A stretch of 43,500 nt of DNA from Ruminococcaceae bacterium D5 (GTDB lineage Bacteria > Bacillota > Clostridia > Oscillospirales > Ruminococcaceae): assembly GCA_900113995.1 (NCBI GenBank), contig FORK01000023.1:1-43500 (forward strand). Reading direction: 5' to 3'. The notes beneath the pieces were generated by a model. That model had not been told where the DNA came from. It did no database searches and was given only the letters and a program-made list of their open reading frames with translations. The position numbers and the translations under genes are program-made. Positions 17,904-27,300 of this stretch are shown in pieces. The stretch's first letter is position 1. Each line of letters begins with the position of its first letter.

Positions 17904-17936
17904 AAAATCCGCCGCAGAACTCTGCGGCGGATTTTT
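17904..17936 (+). terminator. Intrinsic terminator of the RND operon
   Basis: A 13-bp stem (AAATCCGCCGCAG / CTGCGGCGGATTT) with a 4-base loop is followed by a T run, 26 bases after the pump stop. Confidence 0.9.
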
Positions 17937-17959
17937 GTATTCCGATTCGGAGAAATAAA

Positions 17960-17986
17960 ATCAAAAAGGGCGGAATTTTTCCGCCC
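17960..17986 (-). terminator. Intrinsic terminator of the 54-residue small gene
   Basis: On the minus strand GGGCGGAA - AAA - TTCCGCCC is followed by TTTTTGATTTT. It begins 2 bases after the stop of the small gene at 17989. Confidence 0.75.
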
Positions 17987-17988
17987 GC

Positions 17989-18153
17989 CTATTCCCAGCC
18001 GGCGCGATCTGGTTTTTCTTTTCCCTCCATCATCAGAATCATCTGAAGCAGGGATTCAAAACGGACCGGAGGCTCTCCGTTCCGGGCCAGTATCCCCTGC
18101 CATTCAAAATTTTCTCTGCCTGTAATCTCGATCCGATAGCTGGTTTCTTCCAT
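17989..18153 (-). CDS. Conserved-looking small protein of unknown function (54 residues)
   Basis: An open frame from ATG 18153 to TAG 17989 encodes MEETSYRIEITGRENFEWQG and ends in a helical segment FESLLQMILMMEG plus a short charged tail. The pattern of a beta strand, a W-Q-G turn, then a Phe-x-Ser-Leu amphipathic helix resembles small proteins that I recall as frequent and uncharacterised in clostridia. No domain name is certain. Support for a real gene: plausible codon use, its own strong terminator directly after the stop, and isolation between two convergent or divergent units. The ribosome binding site is weak, so the start is uncertain (an in-frame GTG precedes the ATG). Confidence 0.6.
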   Translation of the reverse strand: MEETSYRIEITGRENFEWQGILARNGEPPVRFESLLQMILMMEGKEKPDRAGWE

Positions 18154-18321
18154 CACAGCCGGGGCACCCGCCTTCCCTGTCCAAATTCCTTTCTAAAATC
18201 AGAATACCATGCTCGAAAACGAATGTCAATTAAAATATGAACTATTTAATGTATATAAAACACATATTAGATCATTCCACTTTCAAACTATGAATTATAG
18301 AATGTAAGTAGGTGATGTAAA

Positions 18322-18678
18322 ATGCGTAAATCACGCGGTCGCTCCAATTTATCCGGTCTTGGAAGCGATATCAAAGCAGCCAGAAATGCCATGGGACTGA
18401 CCCGCAGGGATTTGGCCGAGATGGTGGGGATCGACCCGCGTTATCTTGCGAATATTGAGAATATAGGAAGTCTGCCCAGCCTGCCGGTTTTTTATGAGCT
18501 GGTCCGCATCTGCAAGCTCCCGCTGGAGCGATATTTTTTTGCACTGCCCGAGACGGAAGACAGCGAGCTGCGTCAGCGGGTTTCCCATAAGCTGGAGATT
18601 TGCCAGGAGGAATTTCTTCCGGTCGTGGAAGGAACGCTCGACGGAATTTTGAAGGTTCAGGAGGGGGAGCCGCCGTGA
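18322..18678 (+). CDS. XRE-family HTH regulator
   Basis: The 118-residue protein has a Cro/CI-type HTH at about residues 13-70: LGSDIKAARNAMGLTRRDLAEMVGID then YLANIENIGSLPSLPVFYELVRIC. The remainder is an acidic, helical tail with no known effector domain. The start ATG at 18322 follows TAGGTGATG. The upstream 150 bases are AT-rich; TTCCAC and TAGAAT 17 bases apart near 18279-18307 may be the promoter. It stands alone between the small gene and the leuA leader, so its target cannot be inferred. Confidence 0.85.
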   Translation: MRKSRGRSNLSGLGSDIKAARNAMGLTRRDLAEMVGIDPRYLANIENIGSLPSLPVFYELVRICKLPLERYFFALPETEDSELRQRVSHKLEICQEEFLPVVEGTLDGILKVQEGEPP

Positions 18679-18763
18679 CGGCCGCTGTTCTTCACGTCGT
18701 GCAGGAAAAGCTTCGCTTTCTCTTTTCACAAAAATTTTCCGCTCAAAATTTGTCTAAAAACTC

Positions 18764-18792
18764 TTGACAACCTTTCTTCCTTCGGCTATGAT
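18764..18792 (+). promoter_or_regulatory. Promoter of the T-box/leuA transcript
   Basis: TTGACA (18764-18769) and TATGAT (18787-18792) with a 17-base spacer, near perfect for the housekeeping sigma factor, reading into the T-box leader. Confidence 0.85.
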
Positions 18793-18798
18793 AAGAGC

Positions 18799-19088
18799 AA
18801 TATTTCAAAATGCGATGAAGAGGAATAGTACAAAGCTGTCCCAGCCCACAGAAAGCCGTCGGCCGATGCGAGACGGTGCGGGTCGGATTTGGAACTCACC
18901 TCCCAGCAGCCGCCCGAAAGGCGATACGCCGAGTAGACGCGGACGGAATCCCACCGTTAGCGAAGGGAAGGATATCAGGCACTGCCTTGTATCTGATAAG
19001 GGCACGCCGTCTTCGGCGTGAATGAAAGTGGTACCGCGCGGGATTAACCTCCTTCGTCTTTCTTTGAGAGAGACGAAGGATTTTTTAT
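18799..19088 (+). promoter_or_regulatory. T-box riboswitch, probably leucine-specific, upstream of leuA
   Basis: The leader has the parts of a T-box. The 5' side of the specifier loop is AATAGTA near 18826. On the 3' side of stem I, GAA-CTC-A near 18892 presents a CTC codon, which would read tRNA-Leu. The T-box proper, GAAAGTGGTACCGCG, is at 19024-19038 with the UGGU bulge that pairs with an ACCA end (discriminator A, as in tRNA-Leu). It is followed by the terminator TCCTTCGTCT / AGACGAAGGA (19050-19080) and six T. Uncharged tRNA-Leu would stabilise the antiterminator and allow leuA transcription. Codon identity is by alignment in mind, and the downstream gene agrees. Confidence 0.9.
19050..19087 (+). 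terminator. T-box conditional terminator
   Basis: A 10-bp stem at 19050-19059 and 19071-19080 followed by TTTTTT. Its 5' strand lies just after the T-box bulge, the arrangement in which the antiterminator competes with it. Confidence 0.85.
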
Positions 19089-19132
19089 TGCCCGGCAATC
19101 TTCTGTGCCGCATCAGGAAAGGAGTCAACAAG

Positions 19133-20797
19133 ATGAAAAACTATCAGAAATATCAGAGAGGCTACTTTATGCCGCCCTGCGAATCCAACCGTTGGGTGAA
19201 GAAGGAATATATCGACAAGGCACCCGTCTGGTGCAGCGTCGATCTGCGCGACGGAAATCAGGCGCTCATTATCCCGATGAGCCTCGAAGAAAAGCTCGAG
19301 TTCTTCGATCTGCTGGTTAAGGTCGGCTTCAAGGAGATCGAGGTGGGATTCCCCGCCGCCTCAGACACCGAATATGAGTTTCTGCGCGCCCTGATCGAGC
19401 AGGACCGCATTCCTGACGATGTGACGGTACAGGTGCTGACCCAGGCCCGCCCGCATATCATTGAAAAGACCTTTGCCGCTCTGGAGGGCTGCAAGAGTGC
19501 GGTTGTTCACCTTTACAACTCCACTTCGCTCGCCCAGCGCGAGCAGGTCTTCAAAAAACCGATGGCAGAAATCAAGGCGCTGGCGGTCGAGGGGGCGGAG
19601 ATGCTCCGGGACTTTGCCGAGAAAACTCCCGGCAATTTCCGCTTCGAATACTCCCCGGAGAGCTTCACCGGCACCGAGGTCGAGTTTGCCCTCGACGTCT
19701 GCAATGCGGTCATCGATATCTGGAAACCCACCGCTGAACGCCCGGTCATCATCAATCTGCCTGCGACTGTCGAGATGAGCCTTCCTCATGTCTATGCAAG
19801 CCAGATCGAGTATATCAGCGACCGCCTCCACTGCCGCGGAAACGTACAGGTTTCGCTGCATCCTCACAACGACCGCGGCACCGGAGTGGCTGACGCCGAA
19901 CTGGGGCTGCTGGCGGGCGCCGACCGGATTGAAGGCACCCTCTTCGGCAACGGCGAACGCACCGGCAACGTCGATATCATTACGCTGGCGATGAACATGT
20001 ACTGCCATGGCGTCGATCCCAGGCTTGATTTCTCGGATATGCCCTCCATTCAGGAGGTCTATGAGCGGGTGACCCGGATGCATGTCTACGAACGGCAGCC
20101 CTATGCCGGTGCGCTGGTCTTCGCCGCCTTCTCCGGCTCCCATCAGGACGCCATTGCCAAGGGAATGCACTACCGCGAGGATCACGATCCCGAGCATTGG
20201 AACGTTCCTTACCTGCCGATCGACCCCTCCGACGTCGGGCGGATGTACGAGGCGGATGTCATCCGCATCAACAGCCAGTCGGGCAAGGGCGGCATCGGTT
20301 ATCTGCTCGAACAGCAGTTCGGCATCGACATGCCCCCAAAGATGCGCGAGGACTTCGGCTATCTCATCAAGGGCATCTCGGATCACGAGCACCGGGAGCT
20401 GCAGCCTAAGGAAATTTACGAGGTTTTCTGTCGCGAATATGTCAACGTCCTCGAGCCCTGCCGTGTTGATTCGGTTAAGTTCACCGAGCGGGGCGGCATG
20501 TTCGCCGAGGTCGGCCTCAAGGTCAACGGGGTTTCTCATCCGGCGACCGCCGTCGGCACAGGGCGTCTTGACGCGGTCTCCAACGCCATCAAGGATTCGA
20601 CCGGCATCCATTATACGCTGGTCAACTACACCGAGCATGCGATGACCAAGGGTTCCACCTCCGATGCGATGGCCTACGTCGGCATCATCAACGGTTCCGG
20701 AAAGATCGTCTGGGGAGCCGGACGGCACAATGATATCATTACCGCCTCGGTCAACGCCCTCGTTTCGGCAATCAACCGCCGTGACCGGGTGAAATAA
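19133..20797 (+). CDS. leuA: 2-isopropylmalate synthase, long form (type 2 LeuA)
   Basis: The 554-residue enzyme condenses acetyl-CoA with 2-oxoisovalerate, the first step of leucine synthesis. The HMGL-like TIM barrel starts with APVWCSVDLRDGNQALI and GFKEIEVGFPAAS; the metal ligands are in HPHNDRGTGVADAELG near residue 247 and in FGNGERTGNVD near 278. The C-terminal allosteric LeuA dimer domain (from about 430) has RGGMFAEVGLKVNG and GSGKIVWGAGRHNDI. The sequence matches the actinobacterial/yeast-like long class rather than the E. coli class. I start at the ATG at 19133 behind AAAGGAG; an open frame reaches back into the T-box. No other leu gene is adjacent. Confidence 0.95.
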   Translation: MKNYQKYQRGYFMPPCESNRWVKKEYIDKAPVWCSVDLRDGNQALIIPMSLEEKLEFFDLLVKVGFKEIEVGFPAASDTEYEFLRALIEQDRIPDDVTVQVLTQARPHIIEKTFAALEGCKSAVVHLYNSTSLAQREQVFKKPMAEIKALAVEGAEMLRDFAEKTPGNFRFEYSPESFTGTEVEFALDVCNAVIDIWKPTAERPVIINLPATVEMSLPHVYASQIEYISDRLHCRGNVQVSLHPHNDRGTGVADAELGLLAGADRIEGTLFGNGERTGNVDIITLAMNMYCHGVDPRLDFSDMPSIQEVYERVTRMHVYERQPYAGALVFAAFSGSHQDAIAKGMHYREDHDPEHWNVPYLPIDPSDVGRMYEADVIRINSQSGKGGIGYLLEQQFGIDMPPKMREDFGYLIKGISDHEHRELQPKEIYEVFCREYVNVLEPCRVDSVKFTERGGMFAEVGLKVNGVSHPATAVGTGRLDAVSNAIKDSTGIHYTLVNYTEHAMTKGSTSDAMAYVGIINGSGKIVWGAGRHNDIITASVNALVSAINRRDRVK

Positions 20798-20875
20798 GCG
20801 CCGCCGGCGAAGGGGGGGCGCAAACCCGGCATTCCCGGCAAAGGCGGGACCTGAAATGATAGATCTGGAAGGGCT
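20798..20875 (+). other. leuA 3' region without recognised gene
   Basis: The stretch after leuA is GC-rich with weak inverted repeats and no T-run hairpin. The first good plus-strand terminator is at 21019-21048. Confidence 0.3.
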
Positions 20876-20986
20876 TTAACTGACGTGTGATAGCGTTGCC
20901 GCTCTGCCTGCTGCCGAAAAATTATGGTTATTGCAACGTCGGCATTGTACCGGCAAGTCTTTCAGGAGGTACCGAAATTTTTCCAT
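20876..20986 (-). CDS. Possible 36-residue small protein with a CxxC motif
   Basis: An ATG at 20986 follows a strong AGGAGGTGCAG site on the minus strand. The frame encodes MEKFRYLLKDLPVQCRRCNN and a short polar tail to the stop at 20876. The Shine-Dalgarno sequence forms an inverted repeat with ACCTCCT inside the first codons (20963-20969 and 20991-20997), so it could be hidden in RNA. Against it: the same repeat gives a Shine-Dalgarno-like sequence on the other strand, the frame is very short, and it lies in the presumed leuA 3' transcript. I do not recognise a family. Confidence 0.3.
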   Translation of the reverse strand: MEKFRYLLKDLPVQCRRCNNHNFSAAGRAATLSHVS

Positions 20987-21018
20987 CTGCACCTCCTGTG
21001 TCCTACAAGCCCGCAAAA

Positions 21019-21048
21019 GGGGGCGGCCTGTGGCCGTCCCCTTTTTTC
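21019..21048. terminator. Intrinsic terminator (leuA transcript; also usable on the minus strand)
   Basis: GGGGGCGGCC - TGT - GGCCGTCCCC followed by six T on the plus strand, with AAAAG upstream giving a short T run on the minus strand. Confidence 0.75.
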
Positions 21049-21435
21049 TCGTTCCCCTTCCTCCGCCCGCCCGGTGCACGCCGCACCTTAACGGAGGACG
21101 TCACCGCTCATCCAAAGAGTCTTACGGGCAGCTTGATTTGCCCGATTCTTAAAGCAAAATCCTTTTACCCTCACCGGCAGAGCCGTTGATTCTATTCAAA
21201 AGCTGTGCACAACAGGATCACACGCCCTGAAGCAGCGAGCTGCTTCGGGGTGCGTTGTGGAGCCATACCCCTTTCATGCCTGCGGCAACCTCATCCAGCG
21301 AAGCCGGTCCCTAACGGCGGAAATTTTCCTCTTCCTCTGCGGTCCGGGCCGAGCGGCTTTTTACTTCTCAGCTCAGGTTCGGTCCGATTCTCATAACCGG
21401 ACTGTAAAATTTGTGAAAATTCGAGTTTATTCCCC
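21049..21435. other. Non-coding stretch with one strong hairpin
   Basis: About 390 bases without a convincing gene on either strand. The main feature is a hairpin at 21221-21254 with core GAAGCAGC - GA - GCTGCTTC, extended by CCC/GGG and further pairs but lacking a T run. It may be a structured RNA, a repeat or a protein site. Open frames here show no family resemblance and no binding sites. Confidence 0.35.
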
Positions 21436-21464
21436 TTGCCTTCCTGCGGGACATACCGTATAAT
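21436..21464 (+). promoter_or_regulatory. Promoter of the glycerol-dehydrogenase-like gene
   Basis: TTGCCT (21436-21441) and TATAAT (21459-21464) separated by 17 bases, about 40 bases before the ATG at 21504. Confidence 0.8.
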
Positions 21465-21503
21465 GAATTTGACAAAAAATAAACAAGCAAGGAGTAATTT
21501 CTG

Positions 21504-22604
21504 ATGGCAAATATCATCGCAAGCCCCACCCGGTATATTCAGGGCAAGGGAGAACTGAAAAACCTCTGCAAGCACGCCGAACGGCTCGGCTCCAAACTCT
21601 TTATCCTCACCAGCAATTCCGGGCGCGGACGCGTCGAACCCGCGATCTCCGAGGGCCTGAAGGAGGCGGAGTGCACTGCCCACTATGAGGTATTTCGCGG
21701 CGAATGCTGCGACAGCGAAATCAGCCGCCTCAAGGAGCTTTACCTCGCCTCCGGCTGTGACCTCGTCGTCGGCATCGGCGGCGGCAAAATCCATGACACT
21801 TCCAAGGCGATCGCTTACTACACCAAAAGCCCGGTTGTCATCGTTCCGACCATCGCCTCCACTGATGCGCCCTGCTCCGCCCTCTCGGTCATCTACTCCG
21901 ACGCAGGGGTTTTTGACCGCTATCTCTTCCTTCCCGCCAGCCCCAACATGGTTCTGGTCGATACCGATGTCGTCAGTCAGGCTCCCCTGCGCCTGCTTGT
22001 CTCAGGCATGGGTGACGCACTGGCCACCTATTTTGAAGCCCGCGCCTGCCAGCGCTCCAACGCGACCAACTGCGTCGGCGGAAAAACAACTCTCGCCGCG
22101 ATGCAGCTTGCGCGCCTCTGCTATGACACCTTGCTGGCTGACGGCGTCAAAGCCGCCCTTGCGGTCCAGAGCAAGGTCTGCACCAAGGCGGTCGAAAATA
22201 TCATCGAAGCGAATACCTATCTTTCCGGCATCGGCTTTGAAAGCGGCGGCCTCGCAGGCGCGCATGCCATTCACAATGGTCTGACCGCGCTGGAAGAGAC
22301 CCACGCCCTCTATCATGGTGAAAAAGTTGCTTTCGGCACGCTGGTCCAGCTGATGCTCGAGAACGCGCCCGAGGAAGAGCTGGAGGAAGTGATCGATTTC
22401 TGTATGGCGGTGGGACTGCCGACCACCCTCGCCGATCTCGGCGTCAAAGAGCCGGATTCCAAGCGTCTGATGGAGGTTGCCACCCTTGCGGCCGCCCCCG
22501 GGGATACGCTGGGCAACATGCCTTTCGAGGTGACCCCGCAGACGGTTTACGCCGCCATTCTTGCCGCCGATGCGGTCGGCCGCTATTACAAGGAAGAGGC
22601 ATAA
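21504..22604 (+). CDS. gldA: Glycerol dehydrogenase family (iron-containing alcohol dehydrogenase fold)
   Basis: The 366-residue NAD-dependent enzyme starts with IIASPTRYIQGKGEL and has the nucleotide-binding GIGGGKIHDTSKAIAYY near residue 91, and IVPTIASTDAPCSALSV near 115, a GldA hallmark. Metal ligands are Asp in GMGDALATYFEA near 170, His in GGLAGAHAIHNGL near 254 and His in LYHGEKVAFGTLVQL near 271. It would oxidise glycerol to dihydroxyacetone in the cytoplasm, or act on a related hydroxyketone. It has its own promoter and an AAGGAG site; the gene after it may be co-transcribed. Confidence 0.93.
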   Translation: MANIIASPTRYIQGKGELKNLCKHAERLGSKLFILTSNSGRGRVEPAISEGLKEAECTAHYEVFRGECCDSEISRLKELYLASGCDLVVGIGGGKIHDTSKAIAYYTKSPVVIVPTIASTDAPCSALSVIYSDAGVFDRYLFLPASPNMVLVDTDVVSQAPLRLLVSGMGDALATYFEARACQRSNATNCVGGKTTLAAMQLARLCYDTLLADGVKAALAVQSKVCTKAVENIIEANTYLSGIGFESGGLAGAHAIHNGLTALEETHALYHGEKVAFGTLVQLMLENAPEEELEEVIDFCMAVGLPTTLADLGVKEPDSKRLMEVATLAAAPGDTLGNMPFEVTPQTVYAAILAADAVGRYYKEEA

Positions 22605-22701
22605 GCTCTGCTCCGCATTGATCCTGTATTTTTCCGGTGGACTTTCTTCCTTTTCAATGTTAAACTACTTTCAGAAAGATTTGAAAAGAGGTGTGCGCCT
22701 G

Positions 22702-23241
22702 ATGCAGCAGTTGGACTTACAGGACGAGCTTTGCCGGACACGACAGCGGTTTCTGAAAAAACATCCCGGGCTGGAACAGTATCTCCGCCAGGAAAAGGCC
22801 CTTCTTCTGGTGCTGATGCTGTTTATCTGCGCGCACAAGCTTTCGGTGTTGTTCGCAGCCAGTTCGGAGCTGACGGTATCCGGCCTGATCGGCGCCATGC
22901 TCGGAATCGGCCTGCCCGCATTCTTTGCTTTGGCGGTGTACAGCGGAAGATGGCAGCACGGGCTTTTCTTCTTCCTGCTTGGGGGATATCTCGCCTGCGA
23001 TCTGTTTGGCTTCGGCGTCACAACCCTTCCGCGGCTGCTGAATGGCTCGCTGGTTCTTGCGGGTTCTCCGCTCTGGCTCTACTGTCTGGCGCTGACTGAA
23101 GCGCTCTGCGCTGCGGTTTCGTTCTTTGCCGCCTGCTGGCTCATCCTCGTCCCGAAAAACCGCACCTTTGCCGAGCTGGCGCGCCGCATGAACATCGAAT
23201 GCGGACGCATCGCGCGGGAATCCGGACAGCAGGACGGCTGA
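22702..23241 (+). CDS. Membrane protein of unknown function
   Basis: The 179-residue protein has a charged N-terminal segment (residues 1-30) followed by about four or five hydrophobic segments between residues 32 and 155. One includes AVYSGRWQHGLFFFLLGGYLACDLFGFG. A charged tail ends in RIARESGQQDG. I do not recognise a family. The ATG at 22702 follows AAAGAGGTG; an upstream ATG at 22657 lacks a site. It sits 97 bases after gldA with no terminator between, so it may share the transcript. A strong bidirectional terminator follows. Confidence 0.65.
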   Translation: MQQLDLQDELCRTRQRFLKKHPGLEQYLRQEKALLLVLMLFICAHKLSVLFAASSELTVSGLIGAMLGIGLPAFFALAVYSGRWQHGLFFFLLGGYLACDLFGFGVTTLPRLLNGSLVLAGSPLWLYCLALTEALCAAVSFFAACWLILVPKNRTFAELARRMNIECGRIARESGQQDG

Positions 23242-23288
23242 AGATCTTTCCCGCTGCGAGCCGCCGGACAGCAGAAACCCCGTATACA

Positions 23289-23335
23289 AAAAGGGCGCTG
23301 CAAAATGCACTTTGTGCATTTTGCAGCGCCCTTTT
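23289..23335. terminator. Strong bidirectional terminator
   Basis: A 22-bp perfect inverted repeat (AAAAGGGCGCTGCAAAATGC and its complement) with a 3-base loop, flanked by A and T runs. It closes both the plus-strand membrane gene and the minus-strand pfkA operon. Confidence 0.95.
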
Positions 23336-23341
23336 CCATCC

Positions 23342-24316
23342 TTAAATCGAAATATCGTTGGCGACGCGATACAGGTCCATGTCAATTCCTTTATGCATGG
23401 CCAGCGCTTCCTCGATGTCGAGATCGACCACCTTGCCGCCGCGGAAAACGACCACCCGTTTGCCGATTCCCTGCTCGATCAGCTCAACGGCGTGATGTCC
23501 CATCTGACTGGCAATCACCCGTTCTCTGGCGGTGGGGCTGCCGCCTCGCTGGACATAGCCGAGCACCACCGCATTGGTGTCAATCCCGGTCAGGCTTTCA
23601 ATCTGCTCGGCAATGGCGGGAGCATGGCCGACGCCCTCCGCAACCATGACAATAAAGTTCTGCTTGCCCTGACGCAGAGAGGAAACCATCTTGGCGACGA
23701 CATCCCGCTCGATGGTAAATTCAATCTCAGGAACCAGAACAGCCAGCGCACCACAGGCAATTCCCGCGTAAAGGGCGATATGGCCGGCATGCCGTCCCAT
23801 CACTTCAATGACCGAGCAGCGGTCGTGCGACTGAGAGGTGTCACGTACCCGGTCAACCATCTGCACGACGGTATTGACCGCCGTATCAAAGCCAATCGTA
23901 TACTCGGAGGAAGAAATATCGTTGTCGATGGTCCCCGGCAGTCCGATGCAGGGCAGGCCCTCGCGGCAGAGATCGAGAGCGCCGCGGAAGGTTCCGTCGC
24001 CGCCGATCGTCACCAGCGCATCGATCCCGGCCTTGCGGCAATTTTCCACTGCCTTTTTGATGTTGCGCTGCTCGGAAAACTCCGGACACCGCGAGGAGTA
24101 GAGGACGGTTCCGCCGCGCTGCAGGATATCGCTGACACTGCGCAGATCCATATCGTCCATATCATTGGCAAGAAGGCCCGAATAGCCGCGCCGGATTCCG
24201 ACCACCGAAAAGCCTCTGTTGATCCCCATGCGCACCACGGCGCGGACCGCGGCATTCATACCGGGGGCATCCCCGCCGCTCGTCAAAACGCCGATTGTTT
24301 TACGTTCTTTTCCCAT
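23342..24316 (-). CDS. pfkA: 6-phosphofructokinase (ATP-dependent type)
   Basis: The 324-residue PfkA phosphorylates fructose-6-phosphate in glycolysis. Motifs are LTSGGDAPGMNAAVRAVVR at residues 11-29, IGGDGTFRGA near 104 (Gly and Asp of the ATP site), PGTIDNDISSSEYTIGFDTA near 127 with the catalytic Asp in TIDND, and EVMGRHAGHIALYAGIA near 170. GGDGT points to ATP rather than pyrophosphate use. It is the last gene of the hprK operon, 71 bases after dnaE. Confidence 0.96.
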   Translation of the reverse strand: MGKERKTIGVLTSGGDAPGMNAAVRAVVRMGINRGFSVVGIRRGYSGLLANDMDDMDLRSVSDILQRGGTVLYSSRCPEFSEQRNIKKAVENCRKAGIDALVTIGGDGTFRGALDLCREGLPCIGLPGTIDNDISSSEYTIGFDTAVNTVVQMVDRVRDTSQSHDRCSVIEVMGRHAGHIALYAGIACGALAVLVPEIEFTIERDVVAKMVSSLRQGKQNFIVMVAEGVGHAPAIAEQIESLTGIDTNAVVLGYVQRGGSPTARERVIASQMGHHAVELIEQGIGKRVVVFRGGKVVDLDIEEALAMHKGIDMDLYRVANDISI

Positions 24317-24387
24317 ACCAGTCGATTCCTCCTATATTTTCGACGAAAACGTGAAAATCCATTTCGCATGATGGCAAGCCGTTTCCG

Positions 24388-27300
24388 TCACGATTCCACC
24401 AAAACAACGTTCTTTTCCCCGAGTTCCTCCCGCAAAACGCGCAGCAAAACACCACAGGTGCTGACCCAGAGGTTTCTCGGTGCAAGGACCAATTTCCGGT
24501 CCTGCTCAAAGTATACATAGACAGGGGTATCCCCGTCAAATACTGCGAGATATTTTTGTGACTTTATCCATTTTGGTGAGTTTTTTTCCTCCGCTTTTAG
24601 ATATAATCCCGGCCGTTTTGCCTGGTTTTTCCTGTTAAGATGATTCCTTCCGTCATCTTTTTCTAACATCCTATCATCCGCAGGAGACTCCTTCCCGGAC
24701 TGCTCTTCGGGAATCCTCATCTCAGAAAGGCGTTTGACCGCTTCAAGCCGCAGCTTGGGCTCCTCATCCTCCCGGAAGGAAAGCCGCCCCGAAAGCAGAA
24801 CAATACTGTCCTCATCGGTCATCGGTCCGTACTGGGAAAGAATTTTCGGGAAGGCCAAAACTTCAATCGAGCCGCCGAGATCCTCTGCGGTCAGGTAGGC
24901 CATCGTATCTCCCTTTTTGGTAACGGCCAGCTTCTTCTTTTCAATGACCGCCGCGATCTGCACCGGTGCGTCATCCCGATAACGCTCGGACCGGTTCTCC
25001 GCCGCCTCCAGAATTTCGCTGATCGGCGCAACCGGCAGCGTTTCGATCAGCGCGCGGTAATCCTCGAGCGGATGCCCCGACACATAATAGCCGATTGACT
25101 CCTTCTCCATCTTGAGAAGCTGGGAACGCTCGAATTCCTCGGCGGGAGCGATCACAGCCTGATGGGCCTTTCCGTTTTCCGAAGTCGTTTCGAAGAGGTT
25201 GACCTGCCCCGCAAGATTGCTTTTCTGCACCTGTTCTACATCGGCCAGCAGCGAGTCCGAGGCGGCTAGCATCGCCCGGCGGGTCAGCCGGAAGCAATCG
25301 CAGGCACCGCATCGAATCAGCGTTTCCAGCGACTTGCGGCGAAGTTCGGCATCGTACATCCGGCTGCACAGGTCATAGAGATCGGCATAGGGCCCGTCCT
25401 GCTCCCTCTTTTCGATCAGCGCCCGCACCACCGCGCGCCCGAGATTTTTCACTGCGAGGAGGCCGAAACGAATCCGTTTTTCCCCGACTGCGGCGAAGCC
25501 CTCGACACTCTCATTGACATCGGGCGGAAGCAGACGGATACCTATCTTTTGGCATTCGTCGATATATGAGACCATCTTGGAGGTATGATCCAGCACACTG
25601 GTCAGCAGAGCCGCCATATATTCGGTGGGATAGTGGCATTTCAGATAAGCGGTTTGGTAGGCCACATAGGCATAGGCCGCCGCATGGGACTTGTTAAAGG
25701 CGTAGGAGGCAAAGGAACTCATCTCATCAAATATCGCGTTTGCGGTTTCTTCCGGAATCCCATTGGCGACGCAGCCGGGGCATTCCATGCTGCCGTCTTC
25801 ACGGCGTAGGCCGTGGATAAAATGTTCCCGCTCCTGCTGCATGATCTTGTGCTTCTTTTTGCTCATCGCCCGGCGGACAAGGTCGGCCCGGCCGTAGGAA
25901 AAACCGGCCAGCTCGCGGCAGATCTGCATCACCTGCTCCTGATAGACGATGCAGCCGTAGGTCACATCAAGAATTTTGGCAAGCTTCGGATGCTTGTAGG
26001 TGACGAGACTCGGATTATGCCGGTTGCGGATATAGAGCGGGATGGAATCCATCGGGCCGGGGCGGTAGAGCGAAACGACCGCGATGAGATCCTCGAGGTG
26101 CTCCGGCCCAAGCTGCATCAGAACCTGCCGGATTCCGGCCGATTCAAACTGGAAAACGCCGGCCGTCGCTCCTTTGGAAAAAGCCCGGTAGGTCTCCGGA
26201 TCGTCAATTGGGACGGCATCGGCGCGAAAGTCCGGCTCGCCCCTGCGCACCATCTTTTCGCAGTCCGCGATGACGGTGAGGTTGCGAAGCCCCAGAAAGT
26301 CCATTTTGAGCAGGCCCAGTTCTTCGAGGGTGGTCATCGGGAACTGGGTGACGATTGCACCGTCCCCATTTTGCAGCGGAACGTAATGCTCCACCGGCTC
26401 CTTTGAAATGACAACCCCTGCCGCGTGGGTCGAGGCATGGCGGGGCATCCCTTCGATGCTACGCGCCATGTCGATCAGCTCCCGCGCTGCCGGGTCCCCG
26501 TCATAGGCCTTTTTAAAATCCTTGGAACCGGAAAGCGCCTTGTCGAGGGTGATGCCCAGCTCCATCGGCACCAGCTTGGCGATCGCATCCACCTGCTGGT
26601 ACCCCATTCCCAGCGCCCGGCCGGTGTCACGCAGCGCAGCGCGGGCCGCCATCGTACCAAAGGTGATGATCTGAGCGACATGGTCGGCGCCGTAGCGGCG
26701 CACTACATAATCGATCACCTCACTGCGGCGCACATAGCAGAAATCGATGTCAAAATCCGGCATGCTCACCCGCTCGGGATTCAGGAACCGCTCAAAGATC
26801 AGGTGGTATTTGATCGGATCGATGCCGGTGATGCCAATGCAGTAGGCGGCGAGGCTTCCCGCTCCCGAACCCCGTCCGGGTCCTACCGGGATTCCCTGAC
26901 TTTTGGCATAGGCCACAAAATCATGAACAATCAGGTAGTAATCGATATATCCCATCTTTTCGATGACCGAAAGCTCGTATTCCAGCCGCTCGACCACCTC
27001 GGGAGCAGGATTCTCACCGTAGTGGAGGCGCAGACCCGCATAGCACCCCGATCGGAAATATTCGCGGTTATCCCGCCCGTCGGGAGCGGTGAAATAGGGC
27101 AGCTTCAGCTCTCCGAAGGTAAATTCGAGGTTGCAGCGGCGCGCAATCTCAACGGTATTGTCGAGCGCCTCCTCAAAGCCGGGCAGCGCCGCCGCCATCT
27201 CATCGCGGGATTTTACATAAAATTCGTCGGTTGCGAACTCCATGCTCGGATTGTCAACCGTTGTGTTTGTCTGGATGCAGGTCAGGACATGCTGCATCCG

